Assembly: GCF_000423225.1 (NCBI RefSeq) | Contig: NZ_AUHO01000010.1 | Location: 186,001 to 250,000, forward strand | Length of the DNA stretch: 64,000 nucleotides | Direction of reading: 5' to 3' | DNA from: Kaistia adipata DSM 17808 | GTDB lineage: Bacteria; Pseudomonadota; Alphaproteobacteria; Rhizobiales; Kaistiaceae | In this document: positions 16,103 to 25,129 of the stretch, piece by piece | Numbering within the stretch: position 1 is the first letter of the stretch | How the letters are laid out: the number at the start of each line of letters is the position of its first letter | The notes under the pieces: model-generated | The model's database searches: none | The model's input: only the letters and a program-made list of their open reading frames with translations | What the model was told of the DNA's origin: nothing | Made by a program: the position numbers and the translations under genes

Positions 16103-16398
16103 GGGATTGCCTCCTGGCTCTTGATCCGGAAGACGTCTTATCGGCAACCCGCTAACACTCTGGCCGAGAAATTCCGACACTTTTCTTCAATTTTGCGGGG
16201 TACTAGGCGGCCGCTACGGCCGGGCAAGACGTCAGCCCATGGACTGCCGCCTTCAAACAAGCATGATTTTCTGATCGACGCCGAACAAGGAAATCCATGC
16301 GACGTAGTATAATAAGTTCGCCATATTTACATAAACCCGGACTGCGCTAGTTCCTTGAAATCAGGAGGCTTCTGTATTTATTCTATGGCGTTGACTTG
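16103..16398. promoter_or_regulatory. AT-rich divergent intergenic region
   Basis: This 296-bp gap separates the leftward small exported protein from the rightward AraC regulator. The right part (about 16280-16390) is AT-rich, for example AGTATAATAAG near 16310, and is the likely promoter zone of the regulator. No clean palindrome stands out. Confidence 0.4.
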
Positions 16399-17550
16399 AT
16401 GGGTGGTGTCGTGGCGTCGGACGGGTCCGGTAACAGCTCCTCGCAGTCCGAGTTCGTCGAACGTCGGCGCCAGCCACGTGTGCCGCTCGTTCCGTTGGCC
16501 GACGATCCGAGTCAATCCTCCGCTGTCGTTCCGTTCTGCTTCACCACCAAACATCTTGGTGCGTCCCAGCAGTTCAAGGCTTGGCAGGACTATCTGGCGC
16601 CGGTGTTCGACGTGCGCCTACCGCCCGATATCGGTGTCGGCGACGGGTTTCCGGTCGAGCAGGCGGCCTGGAATCTCGGCGGTATCCTGCTGGTGCAGCA
16701 GACCGCGCCGGCGTTCAGTTTCGAGCGATCCCGCGACCAGGTTCGCTTCAGCCCGATCGACCACTGGCAGATCACCTTCTTGCGCGCCGGCCGAAGCTGG
16801 ACGGCTGTCGGCGAACTCGTCGCGGAGAACAGTCCCGGAATGGTCGAGATCCGATCGCTCGGCCAGCCGTTCCGCGGACGGGCGACGGCGACGGAATCCG
16901 TCACCCTGATCGTGCCGGTCGACCAGTTCGCATCGCGCGGTGGCCTGCCCGAGGCCAGTCAGCACGTGGTTCTGAGTGGCCACCGTGTCCGGATGCTGAT
17001 CGACTTCGTGACCAGTGTGGAAGGCAGCCTCGGAAAGCTGACGCAGGAAGGGCTCGCCAGCGTGAGGGGCAGCCTGCTGGAGATGGTGTTCGACACGGTC
17101 TCCCATCTGGTGGGCACGCGCCGCGATCCGGATCAGGTTTCCAATCTCGGCCTGATGACCCGTGCGCGTCGGTACATCCAAAGCCACCTGACCTCGGAGG
17201 AGCTGACGGCGGACGCCCTCAGCCGGGAACTGGCGATCTCCCGCACGCGGCTCTACGAGCTCTTCGAAAGCTCCGGTGGCGTGCTGCGATATATCCGCGA
17301 ACGTCGCCTGGTCGCGGCGCACGCCATGCTGGCGGATGTTTCGGGCACGCGGAAGATCGCCGATATCGCGACGCTTTTCGGCTTCGACTCCGCCGCCAAT
17401 TTCAGCCGCGCCTTCACGCAGCAGTTCGGCTACAGCCCGAGCAGCGTGCGCCGGCTGCCGCACGGGCCCGGCGCGCCTGCGGATGCTCGCTCGGATCCGC
17501 AGCGGCCGGCGAGCTTCGAGACGTTGCTGCTGACGCTTCATCCGTTCTGA
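16399..17550 (+). CDS. AraC-family transcriptional regulator
   Basis: A 383-residue regulator. Residues about 50-240 form an AraC_binding_2-like ligand domain (FERSRDQVRFSPIDHWQITFLRAG), and the C-terminal about 100 residues carry two helix-turn-helix units: LTADALSRELAISRTRLYELFES and KIADIATLFGFDSAANFSRAFTQQFGYSPSSVRR. Such proteins activate neighbouring catabolic or surface genes on ligand binding. The N-terminal 45 residues are low-complexity and unassigned. The ATG at 16399 is used; a TTG three bases upstream is possible. The target is unknown; it could be the polysaccharide operon, which ends about 0.7 kb away. Confidence 0.87.
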   Translation: MGGVVASDGSGNSSSQSEFVERRRQPRVPLVPLADDPSQSSAVVPFCFTTKHLGASQQFKAWQDYLAPVFDVRLPPDIGVGDGFPVEQAAWNLGGILLVQQTAPAFSFERSRDQVRFSPIDHWQITFLRAGRSWTAVGELVAENSPGMVEIRSLGQPFRGRATATESVTLIVPVDQFASRGGLPEASQHVVLSGHRVRMLIDFVTSVEGSLGKLTQEGLASVRGSLLEMVFDTVSHLVGTRRDPDQVSNLGLMTRARRYIQSHLTSEELTADALSRELAISRTRLYELFESSGGVLRYIRERRLVAAHAMLADVSGTRKIADIATLFGFDSAANFSRAFTQQFGYSPSSVRRLPHGPGAPADARSDPQRPASFETLLLTLHPF

Positions 17551-17680
17551 CTTCCCGTCTCTCGGTACCTGCATGGGGCCAAGTCGGCGCGGCCGCGCGT
17601 CGGCGCCGGCTTTGCGGCTTGACCGGCGGCGAGGCAACGCGCAATGAGGCCTCCCGGATCGGAAAACTGCGGAGACAAGG

Positions 17681-17938
17681 ATGTCCGAAAAGACCGAAGC
17701 CGAGCTCGATACCGAGTTCGAGGATTTCGAAGGCGACCACTTCAAGGTCACCATTACCGTCGACGTGATCGCCGGCAATCGGACCGAGGCGGCGATGCTC
17801 GCCTACTGGTCGCTCAGCGACGAGCTTCCCGACACGTTCGAGGTGACGGACGAGGCCGGGGTCTCCGAAGAGATCACCCTGACGGACGAGCAGATGGAAG
17901 AAGCGCTCGCGGACGAACTCGCCCTCGACGTCGTCTGA
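17681..17938 (+). CDS. Small acidic protein, unknown
   Basis: An 85-residue, strongly acidic protein (about 30 Asp/Glu residues) with no Cys, signal peptide or membrane helix. The middle shows a beta-like run DHFKVTITVDVIAGNRTEAAML, and the rest is helix-forming. The ribosome site GGAGACAAGG lies directly upstream of the ATG. I do not recognise a family. It stands alone between the AraC gene and a 590-bp gap. Confidence 0.6.
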   Translation: MSEKTEAELDTEFEDFEGDHFKVTITVDVIAGNRTEAAMLAYWSLSDELPDTFEVTDEAGVSEEITLTDEQMEEALADELALDVV

Positions 17939-18531
17939 GGTCGTTCCGTTCAAGACGGGTCCCGGGACAGCGCCTCGGGAAACCGTCTTCGCAAGTCTGG
18001 CGGCTGGCGAGCTCCGCAAGGACGTTCGCCGGCCGCTTTCATTTCGGCCGCCACTTGGCTTGCCGCCACTCGGCCGGCCCGATGGCCAGGGCCGCGCCGC
18101 GTCCGGAACCGTCGGCCCAGGACGCAACCGCTTTGAGAGCGCCGGACGAGGCGTTTCGAGCACCCTCCCGGCCAAGCATCCCGGAGGGTACGTCGTCGTC
18201 CAGGAGGATGCGTCTGGCGATCGCGGACGGCGCCTGCTTGGCCTTTGGCGGTACTGTCGGCGGTCATCGGTTGCCGGCTCGCCGACGAGGCCGCGTCTTC
18301 CAGCCACTCGCCTTCCTCGAGCTTCGACGCGTTTGGGGCGACCATCCCTGTGCCGGATGCGTGGGGGATCTATGCCTTGCCATCCCCGGCGAATGCCGCT
18401 CCGCTGCGTCGCAGCACCTCCCGCGCAAGCGCAGCCAGGGTTCGACGCACCGGTATACTGGCGATCTCGACGTCACCTTGACATGGTTGCTGGCGTTGCT
18501 AGGATCATAAAATGAAACGTGAGTTTACTAG
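17939..18531. other. Gap without a supported gene
   Basis: About 590 bp. Open frames on both strands here have no recognisable family, no good ribosome site and atypical Arg/Ser/Pro-rich composition, so none is called. The last about 30 bp (ATCATAAAATGAAACG) are AT-rich and probably hold the promoter of the IclR gene. Confidence 0.5.
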
Positions 18532-19329
18532 ATGAAATCACCGACGGACAACGACCGATATTCAATCCGCGCCGTCGATCGGGCGATCGACGTGATCCAG
18601 TGCCTGGCGGCGCGCGAGGAGGCGTTGACCGCCGACGACATCACGGCTGCGACGGGCCTGCCGAAGAGCACGGTGTTCCGCGTGCTGGCGACGCTGGTCG
18701 GCCGCGGCTTCCTGGAGCGCGACGACGACCGCCAGACGTTCAGCTTCGGCACGCTGGCGCTGCTGGTCGGGGTGCGGGCGCTGGGCAATCTCGACGTCCG
18801 GCGCGTCGCCCGGCCGTTTATCGAGCAGTTGACCGACGCCACGGGCGAAACGGTCCACCTCTCGGTGCTGAACGAACAATCGGCGCTCTGCATCGACAAG
18901 ATCGACAGCAAGCGCTCGGTGCGCATGTCGTCCTTCGTCGGTTTCCGCGACCCGCTGCATTGCAGCGGCGTCGGCAAGACGCTGCTGGCCTTCCAGGACG
19001 AGGAAGCGCGCGAGGCGCTGATCGCCCGGATCGGATTCGAGAAGCATACCGATCGCACGATCACCGAGCCGGCGGCGCTGCGCGCGCATCTGCGCGAGAT
19101 CGTGGCGCAGGGCTATGCGGTGGACCGCGAGGAGATCGAGGAGGGCCTGTCCTGCGTGGCGGCGCCGATCCGTGACCATACCGGCGAGGTCATCGCCGCC
19201 ATCAGCAATTCGGGGCCGACCTATCGCCTCGACGAGGCCGCCATCCAGGACCTCATTCCAATCGTTCTCGCCCACGCCAGCCGGATTTCCACCGCGCTTG
19301 GATATCTTCCGAGGAAGTCTGCCCGATGA
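18532..19329 (+). CDS. IclR-family transcriptional regulator
   Basis: A 265-residue regulator. The winged helix-turn-helix occupies residues about 10-75 (YSIRAVDRAIDVIQCLA ... GLPKSTVFRVLATLVGRGFLER), and the IclR ligand domain follows (about 85-260; HCSGVGKTLLAF, EIEEGLSCVAAPI). Members usually control the adjacent catabolic operon. It overlaps the amidohydrolase gene by ATGA, so regulator and enzymes are co-transcribed, which suggests autoregulation. Confidence 0.9.
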   Translation: MKSPTDNDRYSIRAVDRAIDVIQCLAAREEALTADDITAATGLPKSTVFRVLATLVGRGFLERDDDRQTFSFGTLALLVGVRALGNLDVRRVARPFIEQLTDATGETVHLSVLNEQSALCIDKIDSKRSVRMSSFVGFRDPLHCSGVGKTLLAFQDEEAREALIARIGFEKHTDRTITEPAALRAHLREIVAQGYAVDREEIEEGLSCVAAPIRDHTGEVIAAISNSGPTYRLDEAAIQDLIPIVLAHASRISTALGYLPRKSAR

Positions 19330-20213
19330 TCATCGACGTCCACACACATACGCCTCAGTTCCGCGATCGCGTTCCCGCCGACAAGCTGGTGATGAACACC
19401 ACCTGGCGGCCGGATCGGGCGGTGGCGGCCAACTACAGCTGGAACGAGTACATGGCGGCGCAGGCGCCGGTGGACAAATCCATCGTCTTCGGCATCGCCT
19501 GGGAGCCGGGCGAGCGCGTCGGCGGCACCAACGGATTTGGCGATGTCGGCGACGTGGCCGACGGCGTCAACGATTCCACTGCCGCCTTCGTGCGGGCGTT
19601 CCCCGACCGGCTGATCGGCTTCATGGCCGTGCATCCCTATGACCGCAAGGTCATGGACGAGATGGAGCGCAGCCGGACCGACCTCGGCCTTCGCGGCGTC
19701 AAGCTCGGCGCCAACTACCAGATCTTCGATCCGCTCGAGAGCCGGGCGCTGGCGATCTACCAATATGCCGAGAAGCACGGCCTGCCGGTGCTCTTCCACA
19801 TCGGCACCTCCGGCGTGCGCATGGCGCCGATCGTCTCCGCCCATCCGCTCGTCATCGACGAGGTCGCCATGCGCTACCCGGATCTCAAGATCATCATGGC
19901 CCATATGGGCCACCCCTGGACGGTGGATACGGCCGTGGTGGTGCGCAAGCATCCCAACGTCTTCACCGACATCTCCGGCCTGTTCTACCGCCCCTATACT
20001 TTCTACGAGGCGATGATCAAGGCGACCGAGTGGAACATCCTCGACAAGGTGCTGTTCGGCTCGGATTTCCCCATCGCCACGCCCGCCGAGACCCTGGCCG
20101 GCCTGCGCAACGTCAATGCCATCCTCGAGGGCACCAGCCTGCCGCGCGTTCCCGCCGATCGGATCGAACAGATCATCCATCGCGATAGCCTGGCTCTGCT
20201 CGGCCTGAACTGA
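19326..20213 (+). CDS. Amidohydrolase (amidohydrolase-2 family, metal-dependent TIM barrel)
   Basis: A 295-residue cytoplasmic hydrolase or decarboxylase of the ACMSD/amidohydrolase-2 type. It starts with IIDVHTHTP (the HxH metal site), has LRGVKLGANYQIFDP, FHIGTSG, IIMAHMGHPW (metal His) and VLFGSDFPIATP (catalytic Asp). Substrates of the family are aromatic acids, lactones or amides; which one is used here is not visible. It is tightly coupled to the IclR gene and 23 bp before an aminotransferase gene. Confidence 0.85.
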   Translation: MIIDVHTHTPQFRDRVPADKLVMNTTWRPDRAVAANYSWNEYMAAQAPVDKSIVFGIAWEPGERVGGTNGFGDVGDVADGVNDSTAAFVRAFPDRLIGFMAVHPYDRKVMDEMERSRTDLGLRGVKLGANYQIFDPLESRALAIYQYAEKHGLPVLFHIGTSGVRMAPIVSAHPLVIDEVAMRYPDLKIIMAHMGHPWTVDTAVVVRKHPNVFTDISGLFYRPYTFYEAMIKATEWNILDKVLFGSDFPIATPAETLAGLRNVNAILEGTSLPRVPADRIEQIIHRDSLALLGLN

Positions 20214-20236
20214 AACCACAGGATCCGTATATTTCC

Positions 20237-21526
20237 ATGAACTTCCAGAAATCCGCCGAGACCTATGAGCGTGCCACCCGCGTGATCCCGGGCGGCGTCA
20301 ACTCCGCCACGCGTCGCCTGGCGCGCCCGATGGCGTGGGAATGGGCCGAGGGCGCCTATATCCGCGACGTCGACGGCAACACCTTCCTCGACTATCACGC
20401 GGCGTTCGGGCCGATCGTCCTCGGCCACAAGCATCCGGGCGTCACCGCCGCCGTCGCCGAGGCCATCGAGGGCCTCGACATGGTCGGCGTCGGCGTTACC
20501 GAACGCGAGATCCAGCTCGCCGAGAAGGTCGTCGAGCATGTTCCGTCGGCGGAGATGGTGCTGACCTTCTCGACCGGTTCGGAAGCCACCTACATGGCGG
20601 TGCGCCTGGCGCGCGGCGTCACCGGCCGCACCAAGCTGATCAAGTTCCAGGGTACGTTCCACGGCTGGCACGACTACCTGCTGATGAACATCATCACGCC
20701 GGCCGAGAAGATCGGCCAGAAGGATCCGGGCTGCGCCGGCCAGCTCGCCGACGCCGTCGAGAACACGCTGATCTGCCGCTTCAACGACCTCGATTCCGTC
20801 GAGCAGGCGATCGCGGCCAATCCCGGCGAGATCGCCGCGATCTTCCTCGAGGCCATTCCGCACAATATCGGCTGCGTGCTGCCGACCCAGGCCTTCGTCG
20901 AGGGGCTGCGCCAGCTCTGCGACGCGCATGGCATCATCCTGGTGTTCGACGAGGTCATCACCGGCTTCCGCCATGGCCTCGGCGGCTATCAGGCCAAGCT
21001 CGGCGTCACCCCCGACATCACCACCATGGCCAAGGCGATCGCCAATGGCTACCCGTGCGCCGTGATCGCCGGCCGGCGCGACCTGATGATTCAGTTCTCG
21101 ACCGCGCCCGGCGGCAAGGTCTTCGTCGGCGGCACCTATAATGGCCATCCGGTCGGCTCGGCCGCGGCGCTCGCCACCATCGCCGCGATGGAAGACGGCT
21201 CGGTGCACGAGCATCTGTTCGCGCTCGGCGAGCATGCCCGCAACGGCATCCAGGCGATCGCCGATCGCCTCGGCGTCCAGATGACGGTGGGCGGTTATGG
21301 CTCGGTGTTCACACCCTACTTCATGGACGGCCCGATCGACCACTACGAGGACCTGCTGCGCAACGACAACGCCAAGGACGTGGCGTTCCGCTCGGCCATG
21401 GTCGACCAGGGCATCTTCATGCTGCCCATGGCGCTGAAGCGCAATCACATCAGCGCGGCCCACACCATGGACGATGTCGAACGCACGCTCGATGTCGCCG
21501 AAACGGTTCTCAAGACCTTGCGCTAG
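20237..21526 (+). CDS. Class-III PLP aminotransferase (glutamate-1-semialdehyde-aminomutase-like)
   Basis: A 429-residue PLP enzyme. VIPGGVNSATR (16-26), STGSEATYMAVRLAR, FHGWHD (141-146), VFDEVITGFR with Asp238 and TTMAKAIANGYP with the PLP-binding Lys266 are those of the GSA-aminomutase subgroup. The context (IclR regulator and amidohydrolase) suggests a catabolic aminotransferase or mutase, not the tetrapyrrole enzyme HemL. Last gene of the three-gene operon. Confidence 0.87.
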   Translation: MNFQKSAETYERATRVIPGGVNSATRRLARPMAWEWAEGAYIRDVDGNTFLDYHAAFGPIVLGHKHPGVTAAVAEAIEGLDMVGVGVTEREIQLAEKVVEHVPSAEMVLTFSTGSEATYMAVRLARGVTGRTKLIKFQGTFHGWHDYLLMNIITPAEKIGQKDPGCAGQLADAVENTLICRFNDLDSVEQAIAANPGEIAAIFLEAIPHNIGCVLPTQAFVEGLRQLCDAHGIILVFDEVITGFRHGLGGYQAKLGVTPDITTMAKAIANGYPCAVIAGRRDLMIQFSTAPGGKVFVGGTYNGHPVGSAAALATIAAMEDGSVHEHLFALGEHARNGIQAIADRLGVQMTVGGYGSVFTPYFMDGPIDHYEDLLRNDNAKDVAFRSAMVDQGIFMLPMALKRNHISAAHTMDDVERTLDVAETVLKTLR

Positions 21527-21549
21527 AGCCGGACCCTGGGGGAGGGGAA

Positions 21550-21589
21550 GGGCGCGCCGGCTCGGCCGTGCCGATCGGGCGCGCCCCTT
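21550..21589. terminator. Probable terminator between convergent genes
   Basis: GGGCGCGCC (21550-21558) can pair with GGCGCGCCC (21578-21586) across a 19-nt loop, followed by CTT. It lies between the aminotransferase stop and the end of the leftward DsbA-like gene. Confidence 0.45.
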
Positions 21590-21607
21590 GTCGCGGCGGC
21601 CTGTCGC

Positions 21608-22168
21608 TCACGCCGGCTGCAGGCGCGCCACCCAGGACGACACGTCGTCGCCGCTGCTCATGTCCGGCTGCACCAGCCCGTCGATCATGAAGGTCGGCGA
21701 TACGTGGATGCCGTTCTGGCGGGCATATTTGCAGTGCCATTTGATCTCGCGGTCGAGACCCGGGATCGCGAAGGCCGCCTTGAGCGGCACGCCGCTATAG
21801 CCTTCGAGGCGCTCGATGATCTGATGCGGCGTCGCGTCCATGTTCGGGCCGCCGGCATGGTGGGCGAACTCGAATTCTTCCCGATGGTCGGCGACGGATT
21901 CCATGACCTTCCTTGCCGTCTCCTTGCCGCCTTCCAGCGTCGAGGCGGCGAGGATGCAGCGCACGACGACGCCGGAATAGAGATGCCAGGGCTGCGAGTG
22001 CAGCCTTATGGCGAGGGTGATCTTGTCCCTGCCGGCCTCGGCGAGGAGTGCGTCGAGCTTGCGGAAGGTCCTGACGGAATAGGGGCAAGTGGGCTCGAGG
22101 AAGACCTCGAACCGGCGCGGCCCGGTTCCCCAGACGAGAGGGTCGGCGTGCCAGACAGACGCGGTCAT
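21608..22168 (-). CDS. DsbA-like thioredoxin-fold protein with a single active-site Cys
   Basis: A 186-residue protein of the DSBA/thioredoxin_4 type. RRFEVFLEPTCPYSVRTFRKL (from residue 18) is strand 1 and the active-site turn, but the usual CxxC reads CPYS (28-31), leaving only the nucleophilic Cys28. The cis-proline region is VSPTFMIDG near residue 160. No signal peptide is visible, so it is probably cytoplasmic. One-Cys versions resemble glutathione S-transferase kappa/2-hydroxychromene isomerase relatives; an isomerase-like or glutathione-dependent role is possible. It stands alone between two convergent or tandem units. Confidence 0.7.
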   Translation of the reverse strand: MTASVWHADPLVWGTGPRRFEVFLEPTCPYSVRTFRKLDALLAEAGRDKITLAIRLHSQPWHLYSGVVVRCILAASTLEGGKETARKVMESVADHREEFEFAHHAGGPNMDATPHQIIERLEGYSGVPLKAAFAIPGLDREIKWHCKYARQNGIHVSPTFMIDGLVQPDMSSGDDVSSWVARLQPA

Positions 22169-22338
22169 GATGTTTCCTTCGGGAAGGGAAAGGCGGGCTG
22201 GTAGGGCGGGTCGTCAAGTCAGCTTTTCATCAATGGGCACGCGTGTCGATCCCGTAGCCCCTCGCCGGCCGCGGCGCCGATGCAGCGAACCGGGACATGG
22301 CCGTCCAGGTCTGATCGGCCCAGCGCGCGCGCTGCCGG

Positions 22339-23307
22339 TCAGGCCGGCCGGCGCACGCAGCGGAAGCCGACATGGCTGGTCGAGGTGTCGACCGGCTCGG
22401 CATGCCGCGCCGCCGGGCGGTAGCGGCGGCAATAGTTCGGCGCGCAGAGATGCGAGCCGCCCTTCAGCACCTTGCGGGGAATGCGGATCCGCGGCTGGAG
22501 CAGATCGTAGCTCGCCTCCACCGGGCCGCCGCGCGGATTCTCCGGCACGCAGCACGCCTTGGGCGCGTCGGCGGGATGGTGCGTCGACCAGAAATCGGCG
22601 GTCCATTCCCAGACATTGCCGATCATGTCGTGCAGCCCGTAGCCGTTGGGCGGAAAGACGTGCACTGGCGAGGTGCGTTCATATCCGTCTGTCTTGAGAT
22701 TTTCCGCCGGGAACTGGCCTTGCCAGGTATTGGCCATCTGGCGACCGTCCGGGTTGAGCTCGTCGCCCCAGGCGAATTCCGCGCCGTCGAGGCCGCCGCG
22801 CGCGGCATATTCCCATTCCGCCTCGGTCGGCAGTGTCTTGCCGGCCCAGGCCGCATAGGCCTCGGCGTCGCTATAGGCGACATGGACGACCGGATGGTCG
22901 TCGAGCCCCTTGATCGAGCTGCCGGGGCCATAGGGCCTCCGCCAGTTGGCACGGAAGCGGAACGACCACCATTGCGACCAGTCGCGCGTGTCGACGGGAC
23001 GGTCCGGCGGCGTGAAGACGAGCGAGCCGGCCTTCAGCATGTGCGGCAGGGCGCCCGGATAGTCCTTCGGATCCGGCGGAATCTCGGCGAAGGTGATGTG
23101 CCCCGTGGCTTCGACGAAGCGGCGGAACTGCGCGTTCGTCACCGGCGTCGGGTCGATGAAGAAGCCGTCCACGGTGACCCGGTGCGTCGGCTTCTCCTCG
23201 GCATAGTGGTCGTCCGATCCCATGCGGAACGTGCCGCCGGGAATGAAGACCATCTCGTCGACCACCGCCGCCGTGGCGTGCGATCCGTCGCGAAGACCAT
23301 GATTCAT
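22339..23307 (-). CDS. Formylglycine-generating enzyme (sulfatase-modifying factor)
   Basis: This enzyme converts the active-site Cys of sulfatases to formylglycine. The 322-residue protein has the FGE-sulfatase domain start MVFIPGGTFRMGSDD, then TPVTNAQFRRFVEATGH, LPTEAEWEYAARGG, GNVWEWTADF and the catalytic copper-binding Cys pair Cys288/Cys293 in GGSHLCAPNYCRRYR. The presence of both Cys marks a true FGE, not one of the many Cys-free family members. The start at 23307 is chosen for the alignment of its N-terminus; a GTG at 23385 is possible. It lies 158 bp downstream of the sulfatase gene on the same strand, which is its probable client. Confidence 0.9.
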   Translation of the reverse strand: MNHGLRDGSHATAAVVDEMVFIPGGTFRMGSDDHYAEEKPTHRVTVDGFFIDPTPVTNAQFRRFVEATGHITFAEIPPDPKDYPGALPHMLKAGSLVFTPPDRPVDTRDWSQWWSFRFRANWRRPYGPGSSIKGLDDHPVVHVAYSDAEAYAAWAGKTLPTEAEWEYAARGGLDGAEFAWGDELNPDGRQMANTWQGQFPAENLKTDGYERTSPVHVFPPNGYGLHDMIGNVWEWTADFWSTHHPADAPKACCVPENPRGGPVEASYDLLQPRIRIPRKVLKGGSHLCAPNYCRRYRPAARHAEPVDTSTSHVGFRCVRRPA

Positions 23308-23465
23308 GAGCCGGTTCCGCGCGCTGTTGAGGGGAGCGACCTGTTTCGCGATGATCGAAAGGATGGTCGCGTCGCGTAGCGTCACCGAAGAATAGGGGAT
23401 CGGATCGGCCCGTCAACGGCGGCGTGAGGAAGCGGCGCGAACCGAAGGATCCGCGCCGCAGCTTG

Positions 23466-25058
23466 CTACTGGCCTCCGCCGGCGTTCTTGAAGGTTTCGG
23501 CCATGTTTTCCTGGATCTGGTCGATCGAGAAGCTGGCCGGACGCTGCGCCGGCGGGAACTCCTTGAACGTATCCAGGAACTTCGCGACATAGGCTTGGCC
23601 CGCTACCACCAGATAGGCGTGATCGAGCAGCCAGTCGTAGTAGGTGTTCGACGTCACATCGGCCCGCTCATAGGGATCCGAGCGCAGGTCGAACATCTTC
23701 GGCACGCGAAGCTTGGTGAAGGGCTCGGCCCAGATGGCGAGGGTCCCGGTCGCGCGTTGCTCGGCGAAGACGAGCTTCCAGTTCTCGTAGCGCAGGCCGA
23801 CGATCTCGCCGTCGTCGTTCAGGTAGAAGAACGAGTTGCGGGCGCTCTTGTCGGATTGGCCAGTCAGATAGGCAAGCTGGTTGTAGCCGTCGAGGTGGTT
23901 CTTGTACGGCTTGCCGCCGATCGTCGTTCCCTTCAGCAGGCGCTCGGTGATGTCGGTATCGCCGGCGGCGGCCATCAGGGTCGGGAACCAGTCCAGACCG
24001 GAGAAAATGCCGTTCGCGACCGTGCCCTCCTTGATGTGGCCGGGCCAGCGGATCATCGCCGGGACGCGATAGGCGCCTTCCCAGTTGGTGTTCTTCTCGC
24101 TGCGGAACGGGGTGGTGCCCCCGTCCGGCCACGAATTCTGGTGGGGGCCGTTGTCGGTCGTGTAGATGACGATCGTGTTGTCGGCGATGCCCATGTCGTC
24201 GAGCGACTTCAGCACCGTGCCGATGACGGCGTCATGCTCGACCATGCCGTCGGCATATTCGGTCATGGCGGTCAGCCCAGGGGGGCTGCGATGTGCGTCG
24301 CGGACATGGGTGCGGAAATGCATCCGCGTCGTGTTGAGCCAGGTGAAGAACGGCTTCTTGGCGGCGTGCTGGCGCTGCATGAAGTCGATCGCCGCCGCCG
24401 AGGTCTCGTCGTCCACCGTCTCCATGCGCTTGCGCGTCAAGGGGCCGGTGTCCTCGATCTTGCCGTCAGCGGAAGAGCGCAGCACGCCGCGCGGTCCGAA
24501 TTGCTTGCGGAAGGCAGGGTCACGCGGATAGTTGCGGTTCTCCGGCTCTTCCTCGGCATTCAGGTGATAGAGGTTGCCGAAGAACTCGTCGAAACCGTGC
24601 GCGGTCGGCAGGAACTCGTCCTTGTCGCCAAGATGGTTCTTGCCGAACTGGCCCGTCGCGTAGCCCTTGTCCTTCAGGGCAGAGGCGAGCGTGACGTCCG
24701 AGGCCTGAAGGCCGAGATCCGCGCCGGGCAGGCCGACCTTGGAAAGACCCGTGCGAAGCGTCGACTGGCCGGTGATAAAGGTCGAGCGACCGGCCGTGCA
24801 GCTCTGCTCGGCATAATAGTCGGTGAACTTCATCCCTTCTCTGGCGATGCGGTCGATGTTCGGTGTCTGATACCCCATCAGGCCGAAGCTGTAGGTCGAC
24901 AGGTTGGTCTGGCCGATATCGTCGCCGAAGATGACGAGGATGTTCGGCTGCGCCTGTCCTGTCGTCGCCGGGGCGTCTTGGGCGAAAGCCGGCGTGAGCG
25001 GGCCCAGCAGGCCTGCCCCCACGACGGCAGCGGATGCAATCAGTTTCGGTAGTCGCAT
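23466..25058 (-). CDS. Exported arylsulfatase
   Basis: A 530-residue alkaline-phosphatase-superfamily sulfatase that hydrolyses sulfate esters. A signal peptide (1-26, ending PAFAQ) sends it to the periplasm. PNILVIFGDDIG (38-49) has the metal Asp46/Asp47. The modified residue is Cys87 in CTAGRSTFITG, a C-x-A-G-R version of the usual C-x-P-S/A-R motif. GKNHLGD, TDNGPHQ and later residues complete the metal and sulfate sites. The ATG follows AGGAGGAGG. The formylglycine-generating enzyme needed for activation is encoded next downstream. Substrate unknown. Confidence 0.92.
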   Translation of the reverse strand: MRLPKLIASAAVVGAGLLGPLTPAFAQDAPATTGQAQPNILVIFGDDIGQTNLSTYSFGLMGYQTPNIDRIAREGMKFTDYYAEQSCTAGRSTFITGQSTLRTGLSKVGLPGADLGLQASDVTLASALKDKGYATGQFGKNHLGDKDEFLPTAHGFDEFFGNLYHLNAEEEPENRNYPRDPAFRKQFGPRGVLRSSADGKIEDTGPLTRKRMETVDDETSAAAIDFMQRQHAAKKPFFTWLNTTRMHFRTHVRDAHRSPPGLTAMTEYADGMVEHDAVIGTVLKSLDDMGIADNTIVIYTTDNGPHQNSWPDGGTTPFRSEKNTNWEGAYRVPAMIRWPGHIKEGTVANGIFSGLDWFPTLMAAAGDTDITERLLKGTTIGGKPYKNHLDGYNQLAYLTGQSDKSARNSFFYLNDDGEIVGLRYENWKLVFAEQRATGTLAIWAEPFTKLRVPKMFDLRSDPYERADVTSNTYYDWLLDHAYLVVAGQAYVAKFLDTFKEFPPAQRPASFSIDQIQENMAETFKNAGGGQ

Positions 25059-25129
25059 AACCTCCTCCTGTGCTTCTGCTTCTGCTGGTTGGTGGTTGGT
25101 GGTTGGCGTCGCTTGGAGCCGGAGTGGCC

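Noticed and set aside
17939-18531. A gene in the 590-bp gap
   Set aside because: No frame has a ribosome site, a family match or codon use like the neighbours.
20237-21526. HemL, the tetrapyrrole-pathway glutamate-1-semialdehyde aminomutase
   Set aside because: Motifs are of this subgroup, but alphaproteobacteria usually make aminolevulinate through the HemA/C4 route, and the gene lies in a catabolic operon with IclR and an amidohydrolase.
23424-25052. A rightward open frame of about 542 codons
   Set aside because: It mirrors the sulfatase gene on the other strand, which has clear catalytic motifs and a strong ribosome site.
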